DNA from: Hymenobacter aranciens
GTDB lineage: Bacteria > Bacteroidota > Bacteroidia > Cytophagales > Hymenobacteraceae
DNA: 64,000 nt
Reading direction: 5' to 3'
Assembly: GCF_030580865.1 (NCBI RefSeq)
Contig: NZ_JAUQSY010000014.1
Location: 96,117-160,116 of the forward strand
A model generated the notes under the pieces. It saw nothing but the letters and a program-made list of their open reading frames with translations. It searched no databases and was not told the origin of the DNA. The first letter of the stretch is position 1, and the number at the start of each line of letters is the position of its first letter. Shown here piece after piece: positions 54,889 through 61,789 of this stretch. Position numbers and translations under genes: made by a program.

Positions 54889-55686
54889 ATGACTACCGAA
54901 AGCCCTTCCGACTACAACGACCTCGAAACGCTGCCCACCGCCCAGCTGCTGGCCGGCATGAACCAGCTCGACCAGACGGTGCCGCTGGCCGTGCAGCAGG
55001 CCCTGCCGCAGCTTGAGCAGTTGGTAGAAGCCACCGTGGCGCGGCTGCAGGCTGGGGGTCGGCTGTTCTACATCGGCGCGGGCACCAGCGGGCGGCTGGG
55101 CGTGGTGGATGCTTCGGAGTGCCCGCCCACGTTTGGCGTGCCGGCCGGGCTGGTGGTGGGCATCATCGCGGGCGGCGACACCGCCATCCGGCAGGCCGTG
55201 GAGGGCGCGGAGGATGATGCTGAGCAAGCCTGGCTCGATTTGCAGGAACACAATATCAGCGAGAAAGATGTGCTGGTGGGCATTGCCGCCTCGGGCCGCA
55301 CGCCTTACGTCATCGGCGGTTTGCAGGCAGCGCGGGCGGCAGGGCTGGCCACCGGCTGCATCGTGTGCAACGCGGGCTCGGCCGTAGCGGCAGCGGCCGA
55401 GTTTCCGGTAGAAGTAGTGACGGGACCGGAGTTCGTGACCGGCAGCACGCGCCTCAAGGCCGGCACGGCGCAGAAGCTGGTGCTCAACATGCTCACTACC
55501 GCCACCTTCGTGCGCCTGGGCCGGGTGAAGGGCAATAAAATGGTAGACATGCAACTCTCCAACGAAAAGCTGGTGGCCCGCGGCGAGCGGATGCTGATGG
55601 ATGAGTTGGGCGTGAGCGAAGCCGAAGCGGCGGCGCTGCTACGGCAGCATGGCAGCGTACGGGCGGCTTTGGCGGCGCGCGCCTAG
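54889..55686 (+). CDS. murQ: N-acetylmuramic acid 6-phosphate etherase
   Basis: Cell-wall recycling enzyme, 265 residues, that cleaves the lactyl ether of MurNAc-6-phosphate. Motifs: FYIGAGTSGRLGVVDASECPPTFG with the catalytic Glu77, VGIAASGRTPYV of the SIS fold, and EFVTGSTRLKAGTAQK. Length is somewhat shorter than the E. coli enzyme. It starts 3 nt after the cytochrome b5-like stop, so the three genes form one operon, an unusual grouping. No kinase or transporter for MurNAc is adjacent. Confidence 0.92.
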   Translation: MTTESPSDYNDLETLPTAQLLAGMNQLDQTVPLAVQQALPQLEQLVEATVARLQAGGRLFYIGAGTSGRLGVVDASECPPTFGVPAGLVVGIIAGGDTAIRQAVEGAEDDAEQAWLDLQEHNISEKDVLVGIAASGRTPYVIGGLQAARAAGLATGCIVCNAGSAVAAAAEFPVEVVTGPEFVTGSTRLKAGTAQKLVLNMLTTATFVRLGRVKGNKMVDMQLSNEKLVARGERMLMDELGVSEAEAAALLRQHGSVRAALAARA

Positions 55687-55796
55687 CGTCATAGAATTTG
55701 CTTCAGCTTGTGCCCGAAATGCTTGCTTTTTCAGCCGAACGATTCGGCCGAATTGGCGTTTCAGATACGCGCCGGCCACACTAGGCGCCACTGCCC

Positions 55797-56369
55797 ATGC
55801 ACACCATCGAACCGCACTACAACTGGATTGACCAGTATTCAGCCTCTGAGGACCCGCGCTCGCCGCTCTTCGAAGCCGAAAACAGCTTAGAGACCTTCAC
55901 CAATACCATTTACGGCTACTATATTCACCCGCAGTGGGATAGTCTGGGGTCCGACACGCTGTTCTGCAAAATCCTCTTCGTCGATTACGACGACGGCATC
56001 GGCATTCTCGAATTCATCGGCGAGTGGAACGACGCCATCGAGAACGACGTCATGGAGCTCAAGCGCAACCTTATCGACGTGATGGTGCACGAGGGTATCC
56101 GCAAATTTATCCTCGTGGGTGAGAACGTGTTTAACTTCCACGGCTCCGACGACGAATACTACGCCGAGTGGTTTGAGGAAGTAGAAGATGGCTGGATTGC
56201 CGGCGTCAACTTCCAGGAGCACGTGCTGCGCGAAATGCGGCAGTACAACCTTGACAGCTACATCAATTTTGGCGGTGACTTGGATGACTTGCCGTGGCGG
56301 ACCTACGAGCCACGCCGGTTGTTTGAGGTAGTGGATGCAATGTTGCGGCGGCGGTTGGGGGCGGGCTAG
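55797..56369 (+). CDS. Conserved hypothetical protein
   Basis: Acidic soluble protein of 190 residues (MHTIEPHYNWIDQYS) without signal peptide or membrane segment. Contains many Asp/Glu and aromatic residues (FVDYDDGIGILEFIGEW, FHGSDDEYYAEWFEE). No known domain was recognised, although the type appears conserved in Bacteroidota. Follows murQ by 110 nt in the same direction and ends before the terminator at 56387-56427. Confidence 0.7.
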   Translation: MHTIEPHYNWIDQYSASEDPRSPLFEAENSLETFTNTIYGYYIHPQWDSLGSDTLFCKILFVDYDDGIGILEFIGEWNDAIENDVMELKRNLIDVMVHEGIRKFILVGENVFNFHGSDDEYYAEWFEEVEDGWIAGVNFQEHVLREMRQYNLDSYINFGGDLDDLPWRTYEPRRLFEVVDAMLRRRLGAG

Positions 56370-56386
56370 TATCTGTTGAACGCACT

Positions 56387-56427
56387 AAAAAAAATCCCCT
56401 TGGCTAATCACCAAGGGGATTTTTTAT
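56387..56427. terminator. Bidirectional terminator
   Basis: Perfect ATCCCCTTGG/CCAAGGGGAT hairpin with an A run on the left and a T run on the right, between converging genes. Confidence 0.85.
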
Positions 56428-56440
56428 TCAGTTACATCAC

Positions 56441-56860
56441 TCAAGCTACAAGAACTACCTTACGTGCAGTAACTTCAGAAATGAAGATATTAACTTCGGC
56501 AATCTGTGCTTGCACCTGCCGTAAATCAAGCGCCCGGTCAAGAGCAGCTACAGGACCACGAGCTTGTTGACTAGCCTTGAGGTTGTCACGGCGTTGAGTT
56601 GCCCGCCGCAGGTCGCCCTCGGTATTAAAACGAGCCTTGCCACCTTCCGGCAAGGTGGGCACTACAGGCGTCAGTGCGGCAATAACCGCTTCTTGAGCAG
56701 CCAAGTCAGCTGAAATATCGGTAGCACTTTCGCTAGTACGGTCGCCTTGGGCGTTGAGTACCGTTTCGCGAACAGTCAGGTCACGCAATTCGCGTTGAGC
56801 ATGTTCCAACACAGTGTTACAATCAGCAACACTGGTCAATAGGTTAACGGGGTAAGCCAT
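56441..56860 (-). CDS. Small coiled-coil-like hypothetical protein
   Basis: Protein of 139 codons starting at the ATG at 56860 (MAYPVNLLTSV); the upstream frame is AT-rich and not convincing. Mostly helical with charged heptad-like stretches (LEHAQRELRDLTVRETVL, DLRRATQRRDNLKASQ) and no signal peptide. The function is unknown. Lower GC than neighbouring genes. Confidence 0.6.
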   Translation of the reverse strand: MAYPVNLLTSVADCNTVLEHAQRELRDLTVRETVLNAQGDRTSESATDISADLAAQEAVIAALTPVVPTLPEGGKARFNTEGDLRRATQRRDNLKASQQARGPVAALDRALDLRQVQAQIAEVNIFISEVTARKVVLVA

Positions 56861-57203
56861 CTTAAAAAGGTTAAAAGGGTTAAAAAATGGTGAATACACC
56901 CTAATAACGCAGCATCTTTTTTTTATTGTTTGGACGAATAAAATTTTTAAACAGTTTATACCCTTAGGCTATGGATAAAAACTAAGGTTAATAAGTAAGC
57001 GGTAATGGCAAGTCTTGTAAGCAGCAGCTAAAACAGTAGCCAGTATGCTGGTAACGATGGCGGCCCAGCAAATATTGGATGGTCGGCAAAAAGCATCCGT
57101 TAACCGAGAAAGTGCCTTCGTTGAACGAGGATATTCCCTTGCCACGGCTGTTAGCGGTAGTTTTGCAGCGCATTAAAAAATCCTTTTTGCTCTGCTAAGA
57201 CCG
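56861..57203. other. AT-rich intergenic region, 343 bp
   Basis: Between two divergent small genes. Markedly AT-richer than the rest of the window. Holds A/T tracts and presumably both promoters, none of which could be placed. A 61-codon minus-strand frame at 56988-57173 lacks coding features. Confidence 0.5.
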
Positions 57204-57671
57204 ATGCGTAAGCCATTGCTTCTGACCGCTGCTGCGGCCCTATTTGCCATTTTATTTTCTACGGGTGCCTTTGCCCAATCTACCCCCAGCTTTGTTACCG
57301 GTATGGGCTACGAGTCGGGTTCTACCAGTCGTAGCGACGCAGCTGGCTTATCGCTGTTGCGAGGTCATATTACTAGTCCGGTTGGTATACTGCCGGGAGC
57401 TATTGTGGAGCTGACGACCACCAAACAGCGTTGCGTAAGCAATGCTGCCGGAGAATTCAGCATATTACTGCCCGCTGACGGCACCCCGCAGGAGGCTACA
57501 GTTAGCTTTGCCGGCTTTGCTGATGAAATGGTAATCCTGTCTATTGAGGCACCGGACCCCGTCATTGAAATCAAGAAACCGCAAACCATCAAAGTGAGGC
57601 GTGAGCAGCGTCTGGAATCGTACCTCAAAACGGCACGCCGACAGTCTAAAAAAGAGCTCCGCAACGTATAA
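57204..57671 (+). CDS. Secreted small carboxypeptidase-regulatory-like protein
   Basis: Protein of 155 residues with a signal peptide (MRKPLLLTAAAALFAILF, AFAQ). The region LRGHITSPVGILPGAIVELTTTKQRCVSNAAGEFSILLP is a CarboxypepD_reg-like fold as in the N-terminal part of TonB receptors, here alone. The C-terminal third is highly basic (KVRREQRLESYLKTARRQSKKE). Function unknown. Confidence 0.7.
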   Translation: MRKPLLLTAAAALFAILFSTGAFAQSTPSFVTGMGYESGSTSRSDAAGLSLLRGHITSPVGILPGAIVELTTTKQRCVSNAAGEFSILLPADGTPQEATVSFAGFADEMVILSIEAPDPVIEIKKPQTIKVRREQRLESYLKTARRQSKKELRNV

Positions 57672-57696
57672 TACCCGTTCTATTTAACATTATAAT

Positions 57697-57725
57697 GAAG
57701 CCTGGACTCTGACGGTCCGGGCTTC
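57697..57725. terminator. Hairpin between converging genes
   Basis: GAAGCC(T)GGAC/GTCC(G)GGCTTC stem, 26 nt past the stop of the secreted protein gene and 34 nt from the end of the XRE gene; probable terminator for one or both. Confidence 0.6.
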
Positions 57726-57758
57726 ACTCGTTTATCCAGTTCACGTAGCCTGGAAATC

Positions 57759-58406
57759 TTACGTTTGCGCAACGGTCTGAATGGACAACACGCCCGCTAG
57801 TGTGGTAGCCTCAGCTTCGAGGGCGGCCCGCCTTACCAGCTGTAGGGTCAGGGTGGTGGCCCAGCCCGGGTACAGCCCTGCCTCCTTGAGCCGCACGGCT
57901 TCAAGCGTTGCCAGCCACTTTTGAATATGCAGCTGCTCGGCAGGGCTGACCAGGAAGGGAGTGCCCGGCTCAGGAGCAAGCAGCGTTGCCAATACGGCCG
58001 TGGCCCAGCGGCGGCGCTCGTGCCGGCCGATGCGTTGCTGCAAGCCTTGAATGGCGTGGCCCAGCAGTGTCATCTGGGTAATGCACTGGCGCTGGCGGCG
58101 GCGCAGGGCCACGGCTAGCAGAGCGGGCCCACCTGCCGGCTCCAGCAGTAGCTGAACTGCCGGGGCAACCCGTAGCGCAACGCTCGAAGCCGGTGCCACT
58201 GCCCCGGTGCCTTCGGGAGGAGGCAGCAACTGGGCGAGCCTAGTCAGGCGCAGGTTGGGGTACACGGCTGCCTGGCGGCGGCCGGCTTCCAGGTGGGCCA
58301 CCTGCCCGGGGCTGACGCCCAGGTAGGCGGCCAGCTCGGCCTGCGTCAGGCCAAAATGGGCCCTTACGTCAGCGGCTAGGGTGGTAGAATAAGTTGCGCC
58401 AGGCAT
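57759..58406 (-). CDS. XRE-family transcriptional regulator
   Basis: Regulator of 215 residues with an N-terminal helix-turn-helix (about 14-60): LTQAELAAYLGVSPGQVAHLEAGRRQ. The ATG at 58406 is preferred over a GTG two codons upstream. The rest (about 75-215) is Ala/Leu-rich helix with no recognised domain. Directly upstream lies an array of palindromes CTCTAC(N6)GTAGAG, the likely operator, so autoregulation is inferred. Confidence 0.82.
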   Translation of the reverse strand: MPGATYSTTLAADVRAHFGLTQAELAAYLGVSPGQVAHLEAGRRQAAVYPNLRLTRLAQLLPPPEGTGAVAPASSVALRVAPAVQLLLEPAGGPALLAVALRRRQRQCITQMTLLGHAIQGLQQRIGRHERRRWATAVLATLLAPEPGTPFLVSPAEQLHIQKWLATLEAVRLKEAGLYPGWATTLTLQLVRRAALEAEATTLAGVLSIQTVAQT

Positions 58407-58421
58407 AAGCACAGTAGTAAC

Positions 58422-58538
58422 GTAGAGAAAGCAGAACTTTTTTCCAGTTACTCTACAACGTGGTAGAGCCAGCCAAAAAAAATCAGGTTTCCTCTACAAC
58501 GTGGTAGAGTTGGCGCTGGTATTTTTTTCCTGCTCTAC
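58422..58538 (-). promoter_or_regulatory. 41-bp-periodic palindrome array (XRE operator)
   Basis: Two complete 18-bp palindromes (CTCTACAACGTGGTAGAG) at 58451-58468 and 58492-58509, a right half-site GTAGAG at 58422-58427 and a left half-site CTCTAC at 58533-58538. All left halves and all right halves recur every 41 bp. The 23-bp spacers carry 7-8-bp A or T tracts. It lies 16 to 132 nt upstream of the XRE gene start. Confidence 0.75.
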
Positions 58539-58597
58539 ACTTTCTGTTACTCGCCTGGCTACCGCGTAGCCCGTGGCAGACGCTATCCTACCCCCAC

Positions 58598-58626
58598 AAA
58601 AAAACCCACCGGATGCCGGTGGGCCT
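58598..58626 (-). terminator. Rho-independent terminator
   Basis: CCCACCGG/CCGGTGGG hairpin followed by a run of T on the minus strand, about 62 nt past the FG-GAP gene stop. Confidence 0.75.
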
Positions 58627-58687
58627 TTCCATCTGTATGCAACATTTTTTTTCTCACTCAACAGTTGGTTAAACTAACCAAGCAAGC

Positions 58688-61063
58688 TCAATTGCCAGGT
58701 TGCTGGCCGCTGGGCTCCTGGTGCCCGACAGGCTCCGGGAGGACGCGGCCGGTGGCGGACCCATCGGCCGCCGGACTGGCTGGTAGGGTGCCGGGGTCGT
58801 CCTGGGAGGTAGCATCATTCCCAAAAATGATGGCTCCCTTGAGCGAGGCCCGGCCATTGTTATTGAAATTGCCGCCGATGTGCAGGGTGGCGCCGTTGGT
58901 ACTGGTCAACGTGGCCCCGGCGGCAATGGTCAGGTCTTTGGTGGTGGCGGTGCCGGTGGTCAGGGCCGGGTAGCGGCCCAGGCCCGCCGGCAGCACGGCG
59001 CTGGTGGTCAGCGAAGGCCGCAGGCCGTGGCGCCAGTTGGCGCAGTCGGCCCATTCGGCGCTGACCTGGCCGGTCCACACGGCGCTGGTTTGGGCAGTGG
59101 GCGGGGCCACCGTCACCGTTACCGTGGCCGTGCTGGTGGTGCCGATGCGGTCGGTCACGGTAAAGCGGACGCTGTTATCGCCCATATCGGCACAGGTAAA
59201 GCTGGTTTTGGAGAGGCGCAGGGCCCCTTCTTCGGCGAGGCCGCAGTTGGCCTGGCTGCCCTTGTCTACCTGCCGCACGTCGAGGGTGGCCTGGCCGCTG
59301 GCATCCAGCAGCAGCCGCACGTTCTGGGTTAGGGCTTCGGGCCGGCACACCGTGAGGGGCTGCCGGCTGGTGGCCGAGCCGTAGGGCGTGGTCACGACCA
59401 GCGGGCCGGTGCGGGCCCCGGGGGGCACCACCACATTCAGTATCCGGGTGCCGTCGGCGGCGGCCGTGAAGCCGGTGGTCACGGCGTTGCCGCTGGTGCC
59501 GGCAAACGTGACGGCGGTGGCCTCGGCCAGGCCGGTGCCGGTGATGCTGCAGGTAGCCCCTACAGCCGTTTGCAGGCTGCTGACGCTGGTGATGGTGCGG
59601 GCCGGCTGGTTGAGGTGTATGCTCACGCCCGGGCCGTAGGGGTTCACCAGCAGCAGGTCGAGGTCGCCGTCGTGGTCTACGTCGCCCAGGGCCAGGCTGG
59701 CCGGATAGTCGGCGCAGGGGTTGCTGCTCACGCCCAGGTCGGGGTTGGGGCTGAACAGGCCCGCGCCGTTATTGAGCCGCACACTGGCAGTGTTGCTGCT
59801 GGCATTGGCCGTCAGCAGGTCGAGGTCGCCATCGGCGTCCACGTCGCCCACGGCCACGGCCCGGGGGTTGGGGTCCACGCTCACGTCGGAGCCGCCGGCA
59901 AAGCTGCCGGTGCCGCCGTTGAGGCGCACGCTCACGGTGCCGCTGCCGGCGTTGGCCACCACCAGGTCGAGGTCGCCATCGGCGTCCACGTCGGCGGCTA
60001 CTACGTTGCGCGGGTTGAAGCCGACGCTTACTTCGGCCCCGCTGCCGAAGCTGCCCGCGCCGTTGTTCGGCCGGATGCTCACCGTGCCGCCGTTGGAATT
60101 AGTGGCCAGCAGGTCGAGGTCGCCGTCGTTGTCCACGTCGGCCAGCGTTATCCCACAGGGACCGGCGCCCACGGTTACTTCGGTGCCGCCGCCGAAAGCG
60201 CCCGTACCATTGTTGAGGCGAAGGCTGACGGTGGTGCCCGTGCCGGTGCCCCGCCGAATGGCGGAGCCCGGGCCGTAGTTGGCCGTCAGAAGGTCGAGGT
60301 CGCCGTCGCCGTCCACGTCGCCCAGGGTCAGGCCGGTCGGAATAGCGCCTACGGCCACCTCCGTGCCGGCGCCGAAACGGCCCGCGCCGTCGTTGCGGCA
60401 CACGGTCACGCTGTTGGCCGTGTAGTTGGTCGTGAGCAGGTCGAGGTCGCCGTCGCGGTCCACATCGGCCAGCACCAGGCCGATGGGACCCGTGCCGACG
60501 GGTATCTCCGTGTCGCCCCCGTAGCGGCCCAGGCCGTTGTTGAGGCGCAGGCTGACGGTGTTGGGGCCGAAGTTGGCCGTTAGCACGTCCAGGTCGCCGT
60601 CGTTGTCCACGTCGCCCACGGCCATGCCGTTAGGGGTGCGGCCCACGGCCACGGTAGCGGCGCTATCGGGGTAGGCAAAGCTGCCCCGGCCCGGGCCGCC
60701 CGTAGCCACGGTAAACTGGTACACCCGGGCCCTACCGGCAGGAGCGCTAATGGTAGTGAACACGGTTTCGCCGGGCAAAAACTCTTCGGCCCCCGGCACG
60801 AAGCTCAGGGTGCGGCCACTCTGCAGCACGGCGGCGCCGTGCGTGCGCAGACCACCCCGCTGGGCTGAGTACACGCTAAGCGCCCGGGCCTCGCCGGCGG
60901 CCGGCGGCCCGCCGAAGCTGACCGTGACCGGGGTCGTGCGCGCTACGGCCCGGCCGTTGGGCAGCGGACTCAGGGCGGTGATGCCCGGGGATTGCGCCCG
61001 GGCCGTCGTTGCGAGTCCAAGCGAGACGCCGCCGAGCACAATGAAGCAAAAACGAGGTGACAT
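58688..61063 (-). CDS. FG-GAP repeat protein without sorting domain
   Basis: Secreted protein of 791 residues with a signal peptide (MSPRFCFIVLGGVSLGL, ARAQ), an SbsA/Ig-like domain (about 28-130), seven FG-GAP/VCBS units (about 135-480) with DxDxDGDLD calcium-binding motifs, an IPT/TIG domain (about 490-590) and a module with LTTGTATTKDLTIAAGATL. It closely resembles the paralogue at 61790 up to about residue 745, where it diverges into a short proline-rich tail. The T9SS sorting domain of the paralogue is absent. A deletion or 3'-end recombination is inferred, and the product may stay in the periplasm or be nonfunctional. Confidence 0.82.
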   Translation of the reverse strand: MSPRFCFIVLGGVSLGLATTARAQSPGITALSPLPNGRAVARTTPVTVSFGGPPAAGEARALSVYSAQRGGLRTHGAAVLQSGRTLSFVPGAEEFLPGETVFTTISAPAGRARVYQFTVATGGPGRGSFAYPDSAATVAVGRTPNGMAVGDVDNDGDLDVLTANFGPNTVSLRLNNGLGRYGGDTEIPVGTGPIGLVLADVDRDGDLDLLTTNYTANSVTVCRNDGAGRFGAGTEVAVGAIPTGLTLGDVDGDGDLDLLTANYGPGSAIRRGTGTGTTVSLRLNNGTGAFGGGTEVTVGAGPCGITLADVDNDGDLDLLATNSNGGTVSIRPNNGAGSFGSGAEVSVGFNPRNVVAADVDADGDLDLVVANAGSGTVSVRLNGGTGSFAGGSDVSVDPNPRAVAVGDVDADGDLDLLTANASSNTASVRLNNGAGLFSPNPDLGVSSNPCADYPASLALGDVDHDGDLDLLLVNPYGPGVSIHLNQPARTITSVSSLQTAVGATCSITGTGLAEATAVTFAGTSGNAVTTGFTAAADGTRILNVVVPPGARTGPLVVTTPYGSATSRQPLTVCRPEALTQNVRLLLDASGQATLDVRQVDKGSQANCGLAEEGALRLSKTSFTCADMGDNSVRFTVTDRIGTTSTATVTVTVAPPTAQTSAVWTGQVSAEWADCANWRHGLRPSLTTSAVLPAGLGRYPALTTGTATTKDLTIAAGATLTSTNGATLHIGGNFNNNGRASLKGAIIFGNDATSQDDPGTLPASPAADGSATGRVLPEPVGHQEPSGQQPGN

Positions 61064-61547
61064 AGAATAAAGAATACCAGCAAACTATCCGGCTGATTAG
61101 CGCCGCTGAAGCTTATTTTCAAAACGGCTCCGGGACAGGAAATCCCCGGGCGCAACAGGCAGATGTGGTGGTGATGACGGCTGGAAAGCCCGCCAGCCTG
61201 GTCATCACCCCGCCCACGTTAGGCAACCAGTGCACCCGGCTGCCTGTGAAGTAGCGGATATGTTGTGGAAATACTAGCTATAAGTGGGCACAAAATTGCG
61301 GCTAATCAGCAAGCGCTGCTGGATATTTACCTTCAACTGCAGTTATGCTAGCCCCAACTGCTAAACCAGTTACCCCAACACCGGGCGGGGGCTTTATCAC
61401 CCTGATAACTCAGGCGCTACCGGCCACTGGGAGCAGGCAGGAAAAATGGTCGAAAACCACTTTGAACGTCATGCGAAGCTGGCGTCCGCTTTCTGCCCTC
61501 AGTTTGACTCAGGCAGCTTTTAAGCTGTGTGGACAGTAAGCGAAAAA

Positions 61548-61648
61548 GTAGCGCGAAACTCCGTTTCCGCGACGAGCGCAGCGAGTTCTAACGTTTGTGG
61601 ACGCCTGGAACTCGCTGCGCTCGTCGCGGAAACGGAGTTTCGCGCTAC
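61548..61648. repeat. Long perfect inverted repeat (41-bp arms)
   Basis: Arms 61548-61588 and 61608-61648 are perfect reverse complements over 41 bp around a 19-nt loop (outer GTAGCGCGAAACTCCG). Unrelated in sequence to the other palindromes but similar in size. Confidence 0.85.
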
Positions 61649-61710
61649 AAAACAGCAGCTGTTCACAGGCCCTACGCCCCACCAGCACTATGGCCGGGCC
61701 TCCGGGGCAC

Positions 61711-61743
61711 AAAAAAAGGGCTGGCCAATGGCCAACCCTTTTT
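61711..61743 (-). terminator. Rho-independent terminator
   Basis: AAAAGGGCTGGCCA/TGGCCAACCCTTTT hairpin 47 nt past the stop at 61790, ending in a T run on the minus strand. Near-identical to the hairpin at 5934-5965. Confidence 0.8.
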
Positions 61744-61789
61744 CGAGTTACAACGGGAGGATGTGCCCTCCCAATTGCGTCAATACTGC

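Larger units (their letters stand above)
61064..61789. other. Gene-poor intergenic region, 726 bp
   Basis: Between the two tandem FG-GAP genes. Contains the 41-bp-arm palindrome at 61548-61648 and the terminator at 61711-61743. The rest has only short unsupported frames; no gene or clear promoter was found. Confidence 0.6.

Noticed and set aside
56988..57173. 61-codon minus-strand frame
   Set aside because: AT-rich, overlaps likely promoters of the divergent genes and shows no family resemblance.
58422..58538. Short CRISPR array
   Set aside because: Repeats of 18 bp with 23-bp A/T-rich spacers, two full units only, no cas genes; palindromic operator explains it better.
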